This document shows positions 35,467 to 47,875 of a stretch of 64,000 bases of DNA, in pieces. The stretch is from Argopecten irradians. Taxonomy: Eukaryota; Mollusca; Bivalvia; Pectinida; Pectinidae. The position numbers and the translations under genes are program-made. How positions within the stretch are numbered: the first letter of the stretch is position 1; each line of letters starts with the position of its first letter. The stretch lies in the NCBI RefSeq assembly GCF_041381155.1, contig NC_091137.1, forward strand, positions 16,797,765 to 16,861,764. The letters are read 5' to 3'. The notes beneath the pieces are model-generated. The model saw only the letters and a list, made by a program, of their open reading frames with translations, searched no databases and had not been told where the DNA came from.

Positions 35467-37707
35467 CTACATTTTTGAAATGCTCAATTGCGATGATCTT
35501 TCCAACCCGTAAAGAAATGAGGCCTGGAATATTCGTTTCTTATTCAAATAAACTGCGAAAAAGATTTTCTGCACATTAGTTGGGTCCTGCCAGCTGTATA
35601 CGTCTAATACTACACTAGCCGGCGCTTCTCCAAGATACGAACCTTTAGTTTCTAGAACTGGAAACCAACACATATCATCTTTATAGTGGCGGTAATGTCC
35701 GGCTAGGGCCGCCTCAGTGGCACAGTCCGTACAGAATTTGTAATAGACGGCATCGTTAACATGGAAATTCATATCCATGTCACTAGGTCTTGTACGAGTC
35801 ATTGTCTTAAAGGCATCAGAAGGAGGAATGATATCTTCTTGTCTTGAGGACATTATTGGAATGTCGTGTTTTACGAAATTTGAAAACATATCCTTTACAA
35901 ATGTAGGAAGCTTAGCAGGACGTCGTGTTTCTGGGTCAATGTTAACTGCTTTAATCTCCAAATGTGCAAGTTGTTCCATGGACGACAATTCAAACAGTTC
36001 CTGTGTTAAACCAAATGAAGTGTTCCCAATAGACGCGAAAACAACCCTGTGGAGAAAAGCGCGGTTTTCTTGTGAAGATTTTCGGTATAATTCAGGAGAA
36101 TAAACGGCGTTCTTCTGCACAGTAAACGCTCTGAAGTTCGTCTCCTTGAATTGTGCAGTACAAAATCCCTTTCTTTGTGATTCAATATAACACTCAATGA
36201 AAACCCAAAGAAGCCCGTGAATCGATAGATGATCTGAAAATACAACAATATATATTATAAGGTTATTAGAATTAAAATATGTTTAAAATACAATAAAAAT
36301 ATTCATAAAGGATTACCACGTATATGAACATTTTGTTCCTTATACTCGCTACATACAATGACAGAACGAAAGATATAGTAATCAATTAAATATTAAATCA
36401 ATTACTTTTTATTCTGTTTTTAAAGGATTAATTTGAACAGATAGTTTATGTTGTGGATATATAAAAAAGTCGGAATACAATTTCAATGAACCTCGAAGCG
36501 GTTTATGATGATAGTTCACTCAAATTTTGTGATCTATCCCGTATCATTAAAAACTCTATTTAAATTAAATCCGTATACATTTTAATTTACTGAAGAAAAT
36601 CTCTTCAAATTCCCGAATTCACTTTGGAATTCTTTTTTTATGAAATCAATACGCACTAATATATCAGTCAATCAGAAGCGACGTTTTCCTTCATAGGATG
36701 ATAAAGTAATTTTTAAACCTATGGAAATGCTTGTGTAAAGCAAAATTGAACTATTCAACAATCAACAAAGCATTGGATGAAAACGCCTTAACAATTTATG
36801 TAAACTGTATATTGCCCAATGTTTGTTTTTTGATTTAATAAAGCTATTTTAATTATCTTTCTGTTGGGATATTCTCGAGGCAAATAAATTGTACGTAAAA
36901 TTCTTATTTGGTTTTATATCAAGGTTACGGTCATAAAAATATCAGGATATTAACGATTGTCAACACCTGTCGAGTACATGTAATTTAAATGTACGCCATG
37001 TAATAAATTAGTGATTTACACGTTTGCCTCATCACACACAACACTTAACACATTACAAGACGATACAATCCTGATATACCTTTTTGATGATTGACACCGA
37101 TCAAATGTTGTTCTCGATAAATAACCGCCTTTATCGAAGGAAGTTAACGCTATGCGACAAAAACATGTTCCAGACGTTGAATACAAATGTAAGTAATGAG
37201 GTTGTATAATATCCGGTAAATCCTAAAACGAATATACGTACCCGGCCTAGTATACCTTTTAGCCGGGTACGAAATGGTCCCTATTTGTCGTAGTGGAGTA
37301 CTGCTTCAGAAAATCACTCGGGAACAATTTTCTATACATGTACTATACTACATTTTTCTTGTATCATAGTTATACGTGAAAAAATAATGTCTCGCCGTGA
37401 ATTCGATATTTTATACGGTTCAGTTTTATTGCCTGGTAGATAAGTGATATAAAACAAGAAGGATAAAATGCTTACAAACGTTTTAACAATGATTGGCACG
37501 ATCATTTCATAGCTCCATTGGCAGTAATAGGCACCAACTGTAGCTCTTAAGACGACACCATTATTTGTCTAAAAGTCTTTTGAGCTATAATATTGCAGCT
37601 AGGTAAATCCGGACATCAGATTACTTACCTGTCCGATCGTAGAAAGACGCCGATAACTTTGGTATTACCATGTCCACCTGCTGCTTTGTAGGATGTTTGG
37701 TCTCCAT
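35467..37707 (-). CDS. Double-hotdog acyl-thioesterase-like protein, tandem copy 2
   Basis: Coding exons 37707-37629 and 36233-35467, giving 281 aa. Exon lengths (79 and 767) equal those of copy 1. Starts METKHPTKQQVDMVIPKLSA. The C-terminal hotdog has TRTRPSDMDMNFHVNDAVYY and CTDCATEAALAGHY. The N-terminal half differs clearly from copy 1 (for example HGLLWVFIECYIESQRKGF against HGINRLLTDCYIESERLGF), while the last 235 or so coding bases are identical. Probable acyl-thioester hydrolase, substrate unknown. Intron 1 contains a small perfect hairpin (CGTACCCGGC...GCCGGGTACG, 37237-37271). Confidence 0.88.
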
Positions 37708-37887
37708 ACCGTCTTATCTCGCGTAATTACATAACAATAGATACACTGGAAAAAAAGGCACACATAATCATTTCCAATGAATTCCATTTAATCCATAACT
37801 TGGCTATAAATCGTGAACGGTTATACCCTTTTAAGATGTAAACTTTATATGCACGAAAGGAGAATCTATCGGATAGAAAAAATATAT

Positions 37888-38012
37888 AGAAACACAATTT
37901 AACAAAGCATGACAATTTATTGACTCGTGCCCTATCCGGGCCTCGAACTCACGATCTACGGCACCCAATCGCCTAGCCAAACATAGCCGCTTTGTTAAAT
38001 TGTGTTTCTTTG
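37888..38012 (-). mobile_element. Second tRNA-like SINE family, copy 2, with inverted tails
   Basis: Minus-strand head TATGTTTGGCTAGGCGATTG and B box GATCGTGAGTTCGAGGCCC. The tail lies at the left (37888-37908), and a perfect inverted copy of it lies at the right (37989-38009; core CTTTGTTAAATTGTGTTTC). The SINE body is therefore flanked by 21-bp inverted repeats. Confidence 0.7.
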
Positions 38013-38279
38013 ATATTTTATAATGTCCATGTAGATGTAGAAATGGCATTGACATGAGACGGCGGTTGTATACTCGGGGACAATAGTTTAACATAAATGG
38101 AAGTGTATTGAATACAAATCAGATGATTTCTCTCTTGGATTTTTTTTGTATAAAAAATAAATACTGATATAACATAAGAGCTATTTAAGAACAACACAGT
38201 TCGCCTAATACATACACAGTTTTGAAAACCGAAGATATTAGTTGTGCAAGAGTATATGCCCTTTTGATTTTGATTTTTT

Positions 38280-38700
38280 TTCTCTGTAATTCAGTTTTGC
38301 TTGTAACGAGTATTTTCGTTCGCGTAAGAATTAATTTATCAACTCACAAAAACAAATGGCGTCAACGCTTGTATGTCGCTCCCGATTCGCTGAGATAACG
38401 GTGAAATGATTTCATTGAAACAAATGACCCAAAATGAATTTAGAATTTTTAAGAGAGTATCATAACTTAGTAAATAGAATTGAAAGGTTCAATTTTAATA
38501 TATTTAATGTAGATATATAACACAAAAATCTTAATATACGGCCTCGCGGCGTTTCCGTTTGTTTATCGCTACTGGTTGGCATGCAGATATATATATATAG
38601 CGGCGTAATTATTTCATTGACAAAATAGTCCAAAAATGAATTTGAAATTTTCAAACATTTAATTGATACATTCCACACTACTAATTTGAACACCTAATTT
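38280..38700 (+). repeat. Dispersed repeat family R, copy 2
   Basis: Shares TTTTGCTTGTAACGAG, GTGAAATGATTTCATTG and the AAATGACCCAAAATGAATTT block with copy 1. A second partial unit (GGCGTAATTATTTCATTGAC) starts near 38602. Confidence 0.6.
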
Positions 38701-38764
38701 AACAAGAAGATGTTTTGATTTTTTGGAATAAAATTTTAATAAAAAGAATATTGTAATTATTTAA

Positions 38765-39162
38765 GGCCCACTACCTTTCCGAAACGGTTTTTGATTTTTA
38801 AAATGGGAATGTAAAACGAGATTAATAATTTTGTCGAGTGGCAAAAGTTATTAACTTAACGTTAATACTACACTTATCATCACCTCCTAAACAATTTAAT
38901 TAAAATAAATAAAATGTTAATTTTCATAACGCGGGTCGTCTTATGTTTTCCCCGTCGTCCTAAATACTGCGCGGTAGTTGACTATCACTGCGGCAGACGG
39001 TAAAACAGCGAAATGACTCTCCATTGTTATCATCATATTACGTAGGAAATTTTGCATATGTTTGGTATTGTAACCTCATCTTAGGCCATCGGTATATATT
39101 TTCTGAGGTAATTAATGTTTTTAAGAAATCTTTATATTTTGCTCCGGAAAGGTAGTGGGCCT
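38765..39162. mobile_element. TTAA-type MITE, family 2
   Basis: TTAA at 38761-38764 and 39163-39166 encloses inverted ends GGCCCACTACCTTTCCG and CGGAAAGGTAGTGGGCC. It is 398 bp, with no ORF. It ends 22 bp before a family 1 copy. Confidence 0.85.
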
Positions 39163-39184
39163 TTAATACTCATCGCAATGTTAA

Positions 39185-39380
39185 AGATGTTCCATCGCTG
39201 ACAAATGGTATTTTTTCTCTATCAAAAAGGAGCAGAAAATTAAGTATTTTTTCTTAGGTTGCAAAAGTTACTTACCACCTTTGAAAAGTTTGAGCTTCTA
39301 ATTTTATTTCAAGATGAAAATATTAAAAATGAATAATTGCATCCCGAAAAAATCCCGAGGCATTATCTCCTTTATCCTTT
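39185..39380. mobile_element. TTAA-type MITE, family 1, truncated
   Basis: Starts after TTAA (39181-39184) with AGATGTTCCATCGCTGAC. It follows the 40.3 and 49.1 kb copies through AGTTTGAGCTTCTAATTTTA and GCATCCCGAAAAAATCCCG, then the match stops. Confidence 0.7.
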
Positions 39381-39989
39381 GGACAGCCGTAACGTATCTA
39401 TGCGTAATTCTGCATTTGCCCCATTTCATGCACCCTTCTGGAGCCCCACTGAGACCATCGAAAACTAAATCCTAGTTTTTTTTGAAAAGGAGATGTTCAT
39501 CACTATATAACATGTCAATATCGATTCGGTCATTGCATTAGTGACGTCACAAATCACCTTTGAACATGCCCAAATAAGTCAAAAATTGAGGTCTGGAGTC
39601 CGGATTTTAGTGTGTACCCGGAAACCTGTCGTTGTGAGTTTAATTGTCAAAATACAGATATGCAGATGGTCTTAGATGATAGAAGAGATCTCAAAGTAAG
39701 AGAAAATAGAGAGAAAGGGGGAAGAAAGGGAAAATAGCACCGATTAAAAAAAACCAAGTCCCATGCGCAGGTTTCTGCCTTCCATGACCCGTGCGCGGTG
39801 ACCTTTAGGGGACTGCCATAACATTAATGCAATGTTTCGGTGCAGTAGATGAATATATTAGTGAATATATTAGTAATATTTACGTTTTTTAAAATGAACA
39901 TGATAGAGTGGAATCTTTCAATATAACCCAGTGCTAATCTAAATAATGTCACAACAGGTGATATTTAAAAACTGCTTATAAATGGCATT

Positions 39990-40270
39990 TCCGTTGGGTT
40001 GAAAATTAACTTTATGATCCCATAAAGGAAACAATGACGTCGCCATTTGTAACATTTCTTTTGATATGCTGATATAACAGCATAATGATCATATTGTAAA
40101 AGAGTTCAAAATTACATAAATATAGAGTTTTGTGGAGATCTAGCAGATTGAATGATGAACATTTCTTTGAATACATGCTCATGTTATTGTGATATATCAC
40201 AAACCTCTTCGCAATCTATTTAGATCACACTCAGATTTTTGTTATATCTCCATAACATAACAAAGACTAT
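39990..40270 (-). repeat. Dispersed repeat family R, inverted partial copy
   Basis: The reverse complement carries GTTATGTTATGGAGATATAAC and the TCTGAGTGTG block seen at 2.15 kb. Confidence 0.5.
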
Positions 40271-40321
40271 TAACGTTAACCCTTGAATAATAATACAGTC
40301 AAATAAAGTACTACCACTTAA

Positions 40322-40674
40322 AGATGCTCCACCGCTGGCAAATGGTTTTTTTAACTATCAAAAATAGGAGCAGATGATTTAGTATTATTCTTCAGTTACA
40401 AAAGCTACTTAGTTTACACCATTACCACCATAGAAAAGTTTGAGCTTCTAATTTCACTTCAAGATAACATATGAAAAATAAATAATTGCATCCCGAAAAA
40501 ATTCCGTGGCACTATTTCCTATATGGAATACAAGAACTGATAGCGCATGCACCAAAGGTGAAATAAATCATTTATGTTATTTTTGTGTTAATTAGGCATA
40601 CATATACACGATTAAACACAAATTATTGTTCAAATAATGAATATCATTTATGCTCTGTCGGCGGACGAGCATAT
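40322..40674. mobile_element. TTAA-type MITE, family 1
   Basis: TTAA (40318-40321) then AGATGCTCCACCGCTGGC. The right end TCGGCGGACGAGCAT is decayed and its TTAA is lost. The interior is closely similar to the 49.1 kb copy. Confidence 0.75.
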
Positions 40675-40854
40675 TCAAATCTGTTATCTGAATGTTTTTA
40701 TTTGCCCTTGTAATTTCTATGACATAGATATTTTGTATAGCCGCACAGTCACACTTATTATATAAACGATTGATCACACAATTAGACTTAACATCATCAG
40801 CCTAAATGTCTGTCCTACCTTTTGGATGTCTGTATAAACACCACCCCTGCTTAC

Positions 40855-40970
40855 CTTGATGGAGACAGAATTCATTTACTCAAATGGTCACATGTTTAGT
40901 ATGAGGTTATTATTTAAACGCCGTAATGAATCAAAGGTCAGGGGTCAGAGAGCGATATATGATAACGCAT
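40855..40970 (-). promoter_or_regulatory. Promoter and short leader exon of thioesterase-like gene 2 (inferred)
   Basis: Same order as for copy 1: GATAACGCAT (40961-40970), an exact DR1 (AGGTCA G GGGTCA, 40935-40947), a TATA-like TTTAAATA (40918-40911, minus) and a donor CAAG/GTAAGC (exon edge at 40855). It lies about 3.1 kb upstream of the start codon. Confidence 0.5.
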
Positions 40971-40974
40971 ACTG

Positions 40975-41857
40975 GTATTTATGTCACCACTCTCCCTTGG
41001 TCTATTTTTACACTGTTGAGAGCAGCATGCCTTAGACATATATACAGATGTATATCTAATGAATACCATTGTATCATAATCTGCTATTGAATGTATGTGC
41101 AGGCCTTCTGCTTCCAGGTATTCTTGAACACATTGTATTGCATGCTACTGAAGCTTATTTGAACAAACACATTTTTATCAAATGAGCGAATGTGAACATG
41201 AGCAGTGACCATGAATTCTAGCGGGGTTCATCCAAAAATTACATGCCATAACAACCAGCTGTTGAGCGATAGATGTCTTCTTTGTTATACAAATCATCAA
41301 TTGTAAATATAAACTTACAATAACCTAAATATATAGCATCTAATAGTTCGGAGAGACGAGAACTGGATCTGGCATGGGTAAGGATCCCCCAGAACTGAAA
41401 TGTAGGCTACCTGTAAGTTGATTCTAGATTTCAAGGATTTCAACAATATTTAATTCCAGGATTACGCCTAGTGGAAGAAAATGTTGAAATATTGAAAAAA
41501 AAAACCAAAAAAAAACATAACAGATTTTAACCCGCAGTTAGAATAGAAGTAAAACTAGACTGACATGGTATTACCATCGTCATCACGGAATAATTTGATA
41601 AGTAGAATATAAGATTCTATAATAAAATGTTAAAGACTGCTTTTTTAATCTGGCCATTGCATGAGCGGGACATATAGCGTAAAAGACAAATTCATCGTTT
41701 ACTCAAATTATAGCAATGAAGTTTTACCTTGAACTTTAACATTACAATTGGTAAGTCCCTGGATATCAGAAACATGCTGTATCCCTCAACCCTTTAATTT
41801 AAATTATACTAATGACCGGCGCCCTGATATGACATTGATTTACTTACTAATAAGATT
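40975..41857. other. Intergenic, no gene recognised
   Basis: AT-rich with poly-A patches near 41500, leading into the 29-bp array. Confidence 0.45.
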
Positions 41858-43665
41858 CGCTTTTATATATGGCATACCTCGTCCAAATCACTTTTACATG
41901 GCATACCTCGTCCAAATCAATTTTACATGGCATACCTCGTCCAAATGACTTTTACATGGCATACCTCGTCCAAATCACTTTTACATGGCATACATCGTCG
42001 AAATCACTTTTATATGGCATACCTCGTCCGAATCACTTTTATATGGCATACCTCGTCCAAATCACTTTTATATGGCATACCTCGTCCAAATCACTTTTCT
42101 ATGACAAACCTCGTCCAAATCACTTTTACATGGCATACCTCGTCCAAATCACTTTTATATGGCATACCTCGTCCAAATCACTTTTATATTACAAACCTCG
42201 CCCAAATCACTTTTATATGACAAACCTCGTCCAAATCACTTTTATATGACAAACCTCGTCCAAATAACTTTTATATGGCATACCTCGTCCAAATCACTTT
42301 TATATGGCATACCTCGTCCAAATCACTTTCATATGGCATACCTCGTTGAAATCACTTTTATATGGCATACCTCGTCCAAATCACTTTTACATGGCATACC
42401 TCGTCCAAATTACCTTTTTATGGAATACCTCGTCCAAATCACTTTTATATGGCATACCTCGTCCAAATCACTTTTATATGGCATACCTCGTCCAAATCAC
42501 TTTTATATGGCATACCTCGTCCAAATCATTTTTATATGGCATACCTCGTCCAAATCACTTTTACATGGCATACCTTGTCCAAATCACTTTTATATGACAA
42601 ACCTTGTCCAAATCACTTTTATATGGCATACCTCGTCCAAATCACTTTTATATGGCATACCTCGTCCAAATCACTTTTATATGACAAACCTCGTCCAAAT
42701 CACTTTTACATGGCATACCTCGTCCAAATTACTTTTATATGGCATACCTCGTCCAAATTACTTTTATATTACAAACCTCGCCCTAATCACTTTTATATGA
42801 CAAACCTCGTCCAAAACACTTTTATATGACAAACCTCGTCCAAATCACTTTTATATGGCATACCTCGTCCAAATCACTTTTATATGGCATACCTCGTCCA
42901 AATCACTTTCATATGGCATACCTCGTCCAAATCACTTTTATATGGCATACCCCGTCTAAATTACTTTTATATGGCAGGCCTCGTCCAAATCACTTTTATA
43001 TGGCATACCTCGTCCAAATCACTTTTATATGGCATACCTCGTCTAAATTACTTTTACATGGCATAACTTGTCCAAATCACTTTTATATGACAGACCTCGT
43101 CCAAATCACTTTAATATGGCATACCTCGTCCAAATAACTTTTACATGGCATACCTCGTCCAAATTACGTTTATATGGCATACCTCGTCCAAATTACGTTT
43201 ATATGGCATCACTCGTCTAAATCACTTTTATATGGCATACCTCGTCCAAATAACTTTTTTATGACAGACCTCGTCCAAATCAATTTTATATGGCACACCT
43301 CGTCCAAATTACTTTTATATGGCATACCTCGTCCAAAATACGTTTATATGGCATACCTCGTCCAAATCACTTTTATATGGCATACCTCGTCCAAATTACT
43401 TTTATATGGCATACCTCGTCCAAATCACTTTTACATGGCATACCTCGTCCAAATCACTTTTACATGGCATACCTCGTCCAAATCACTTTTGCATGGCATA
43501 CCTCGTCCAAATCACTTTTATATGGCATACATCGTCCAAATTACTTTTATATGGCATACCTCGTCCAAATTACTTTTATATGGCATACCTCGTCTTAATC
43601 ACCTTTATATGGCATACCTTGTCCAAATCACTTTTATATGGCATACCTTGTCCAAATCACTTTTG
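41858..43665. repeat. 29-bp minisatellite, about 62 copies
   Basis: Unit: GGCATACCTCGTCCAAATCA followed by CTTTTATAT. Variants with GACAAACCTCG are interspersed, and the ATATTACAAACCTCG variant recurs at 42191 and 42771, exactly 20 units apart. The unit has no stop in any forward frame, so the array gives overlapping long open frames with a 29-residue period; these are repeat artefacts. A lone related phrase (ACCTCGTCCAAAACC) occurs near 44000. Confidence 0.96.
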
Positions 43666-44592
43666 TAAAACAAAAGCTAAATGTAAAATTATTGAATATT
43701 AATGATATTGATTCAATATAAATAGAAAGTTATTGAATATGGATATCTATAGTTATTGAATAATACATCGCTTGACATGGCACACTTAAACTTGTTTTAG
43801 TTTAATCTTTCAAATTGACGATAAGATGATATTTAATGGTTTAATGCCTTTATTGAATCATTTCACACTTAAAATCAAAAACAATTTAAAACAGATTTAA
43901 GCGAAAATAGTACAGAAACATTGGTATCAATCATCTATGCAATTATATGTTATCGTTAAAGTTATCCCTTGTTGGCCCCCAAATCCAAAGTGCAAAACCT
44001 ACCTCGTCCAAAACCTATAGCCTATAATCCATGGTAGGTTTTGTAACAGCGAGCGGTCAGCTTATCAACATTACGTAACTGACATGTACAAAAAGTGGTG
44101 GGTATTATCAGTGTTTAATGGGTATTTATGATAAGATCTTACTAATGACATGCGACATGAACAAAGTTCAAACTGAACTGTTGTATTACATGCGATCGGG
44201 TCGAGTTGTAGCTACCTGTAGCCTATATGACAGACTCATTTCAATGCACACCGAGTAAGTGATGTTAGGTGTTTTTACGGAAATCGTTTATTATAAACTG
44301 TAAATGCATCGCTAATACATACCTTACATGCAAGTACACTTGTCAGTAGGGACAGAGTTAGGCTATCCACACTCTCTGAAGAAGTATTTCACCAACAACC
44401 GGATGTTTACCATTGTCGGGGCACCATAGGGATATTCTATACTTCTATATGGTCAACATACTACTGCCTACATAGAAGATGAAGCCATAGTTTATTATGG
44501 TACCGATAAAAGTACAAAACCGTAATGCTTGAGTAGGGCATTTTGTCATTTTCAAATGCCATACATTATTTAATAAATAGTAGCTTTAAATG
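43666..44592. other. Intergenic, no gene recognised
   Basis: AT-rich. Contains the stray 29-bp-like phrase near 44000. No gene was seen. Confidence 0.45.
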
Positions 44593-45802
44593 ATGAGTGT
44601 CAATTTGGGCCCTCTGGTGGCCTTGACCGATAAGCATTATTTTTTGTTTACAGATACCTGGGGGTTAGGACATCATGATATGACGTTTGATTAAGGTCAG
44701 GTCGGAGTCCCTTATGAGTTATGGGGGTTAAACAGCAGGGACAATTTTCTGTTTTGTCCCGTTTTGTTGGAACCAGATTATATTTTTGAATGTTTTTTTT
44801 ATGAATTACAATGCATTTATTTGTTAAAAATAAAACATTTTGGAAACTATAACTTAGTGTAAAAAAATAAGGTCACAGTGACATAATTTTATACAATGTT
44901 AATTATGTAAAAAAATTGTATCTGGTACCATAATATAGCAGAAAAAAGTTATATATCATATTAGATTGCATCGAACAATACATTTTTATATTATATACTT
45001 AGGCAAAAAATATGTTGTGGATGAGATGGAATTGGGGAGGGGGAGCAGGGGGGAGAGGAGGATTTTTTTTAATATTTTAAACTTTAAAATACCAATAAAT
45101 GTATTGCTTTGTTCAGAAGTAAGATAAACTGACTCGAATAGTATTATTTTTCTGAAATAAATCGCATTTGAGAGAATGTAATTATATATAATACAATGCA
45201 TATTTAAAACATTTACAAAATCATTATTGCATTTGAAAATTTTATAGTAAAGTATTTGAGCAAGTATATGACCCTCTGAACATAAGCAAAAACATTTATT
45301 GGTGTTTTAAAGTTTCAAAAATAAAAATCCCCCTCACCTCTCCCCCCTGCTCCCCCTCCCCAATCCTTTCTAATCCACGTTCTTCTTTGCTTAAGTTTAT
45401 AATATGCAAATATATTGCTCAATGCAATATAATATAATGTATATAGCATTTTGTCAGGTATATTATGGCACCAGATGAACTTTATTCTTAATTAATTAAC
45501 ATTTTACAAAATTAGGTCACTGTGACCTGTTTTTTGACATTAAAATTTTTTTTCCAAAATCTTTACATTTTAACATATGAATGCATTATAACTCTTAAAA
45601 ATAATTCAAATATATAATTTGGTTCGAACAAAACGGGACAAAACAGAAAATTGCCCCTCCTGTAACCCCCCATAACCTACAAGGGACTCCGATCTGACCT
45701 TAATAACATGTCATATCATGATGTCCTATAACCCCGGATATCTGTACACAAAAATAATGCATATCGGTCATGGCCACCAGAAGGCCCAAATTGACACTCA
45801 TC
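44593..45802. mobile_element. 1.2-kb foldback element (near-palindrome)
   Basis: The left arm starts GATGAGTGTCAATTTGGGCC and the right arm ends GGCCCAAATTGACACTCATC. The arms stay complementary inward: TTATGGGGGTTAAACAGCAG against the CCCCCCATAAC region, GGGACAA...TTTTGTCCCG against CGGGACAAAACAG, and GGGGAGGGGGAGCAGGGGGG against CCCCCCTGCTCCCCCTCCCC. The centre is near 45200. Non-coding. Confidence 0.85.
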
Positions 45803-46814
45803 CTTTGTGACTTATAAAGGAAAATTTCTCAAAAACGATATCAGGGTTTGGGATACTTTGTAACTCAACTGCAGCATAAATAACTAAAATTGTGGAAGCA
45901 ATATTTTTTTGTTAAATTAAAAAAGGTGTTTTTTGATTTTTTCGTGAAATTAAGTGTGGTTTGAGGTCATACATGCCATGTTGAGCTTCACCGGCCCCGA
46001 GATCACGTTGTGCAGACGAGTTCTACACTGCGAAAGATTGCGCATTCACGCATTCTTAAATTAATTTACGGTTTCCGTGAATTCTCGAAATAAACTAACC
46101 TACTCTTCAATGGACTTTGGTTAGATAAAATATGTTTGTACATTTTATTTCCCTGGAAATGTATTGATCTGGTGTATAGCCAATGTATACTAACATTGTA
46201 ACGTAAAATGTTAGAATATAGTTACTAAATACCTTTTTCATCACAATTACATAACTTTATCGTTCTATAGCTATCCACAATACTGTTACTCACTGGTCGA
46301 ATGTTGTTAATGGATTACTTTTAGATTATCAAAACAACAGCATGTGATATGTGATAGTATCGATAAAACGTGACAGAAGTATGACTTGATTACCAGCATG
46401 ACAGAGTAATGTGAATGGTTTATCAATGATTTATAACATATTCAGATTAATCTAGTAATTATCGAAGGTATTTTTACCAATTTAAGTCGTAAATCTGAAA
46501 GTAAACTTGTGGCAATATAAGCACATAAATATCAAATCATTAACAAGGAAGTGCAAAAAATAATTGTTGTAATTAACTTGAATAGCATTACTTCTGTATT
46601 AACGTAAATTCATCGGAGCACCCGCCTATACAAAGAAGTCAGATACACCCCACAAGGGATTACTGGGTTTAGTGTCTATGGCATCCAATAACCAACTCTA
46701 CAAACATAACCTAACTACAATTTTTATACAAACATGTACATGCAATCACACACAGATAACAATTAATTTAGCTATTACCATATACGCCCATCTCCCCAAG
46801 AATGCATTGACACT
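45803..46814. other. Intergenic, no gene recognised
   Basis: AT-rich, with no clear exon or repeat. Confidence 0.45.
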
Positions 46815-47875
46815 TGTTGTAGTAGAAGTGGTTGATGATTTTAATTATCTAGGTATGTTTTTTTAAATTATATTGGTAAATTTAACAAAACTCAACAACA
46901 AGTAACTGAAAAGGGCAGAAAAGCATATTTTGCATTATCAAATAAATTAAAAAGTCATAGTTTTAACACTGAAACATTATGTTCAGTATTTGACACTTAC
47001 GTAAGAAGTGTATTAGTCTATGCACGTGAAGTATGGGGTTTTCATAGAGCACTTGAGGTTGAAAAAGTACATGTTACTTTTTGTAAAAGAATTCTAGGCG
47101 TCGGTAAAAACACTTGTAACGATCTTGTATACTATGAGCTAGGTAGATTGCCTATGCATATTATCCGGAAAATGAAAATATTGAAATACTGGGTAAAACT
47201 TAACGAAACCGATAATTGTATATTAAAAGCATGCTATGATCAAAGAATATTAGATAATGATGATTGGATCATGAATATACAAGCCGAACTGAATAAGCTA
47301 GGATTGGGGTATTTGTGGAATAGTACGTATGAGAGTAATATTGTATATAAACTAATTGAACAAAAATTTTATGATGTTTGTACTCAAGAAATTTTAAACA
47401 GGATACAGAATTCCTCAAAAGGAATTTTATATCAACATCTAGTAGACAATTTTGGTTTACAATATTATTTAAAGAAACCCATTCATCATATATATATCAT
47501 ACGTATAAAAACAGTATTACAAGTATACGATTAAGTAGTCATAAGTTAAATATTGAAAGTGGTAGGTTTCAAAATGTAGCACGACCTAATAGAATCTGTA
47601 CAGTTTGTAATACCAATGATATAGAAGATGAGTTTCACTTCATCCTTAAATGTCCTCTTCATACCCAACTACGAGTTAGATATCTGAAACCTTATTATTT
47701 TTATCATCCAAGTGTGTTCAAACTTGTTCAATTACTCAGTGTAAATAATGTCAAAGTTTTAAATAATCTCGGAAAATTCTTAAAACTTGCATTTCAGAAT
47801 AGTGTGGGCTTTTTTATTAATCGGAATTACAATTCCAGAGTGGTCTTGCATTTAAACTTTCCCCAAATATAAAGT
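46815..47875 (+). mobile_element. LINE 3' fragment (end of reverse-transcriptase ORF)
   Basis: The translated pieces follow the usual order after a LINE RT domain: VEVVDDFNYLG, KGRKAYFALSNKLKSHSF, CKRILGVGKNT, LGRLPMHIIRKMKILKYW, and the Cys/His motif CTVCNTNDIEDEFHFILKCP. The 5' end is truncated and the reading frame shifts twice (in a T run near 46860 and near 47505), so it is dead. The clade was not assigned. Confidence 0.85.

Noticed and set aside
41858-43665. CRISPR-like array (29-bp repeat)
   Set aside because: There are no unique spacers, units are directly head-to-tail, and the context is a eukaryotic genome.
41869-43702. Many long overlapping open frames suggesting a repetitive protein
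   Set aside because: All three frames are open because the 29-bp unit lacks forward stops. The same residues recur in each frame, and no start context, splice site or stop conservation supports translation.
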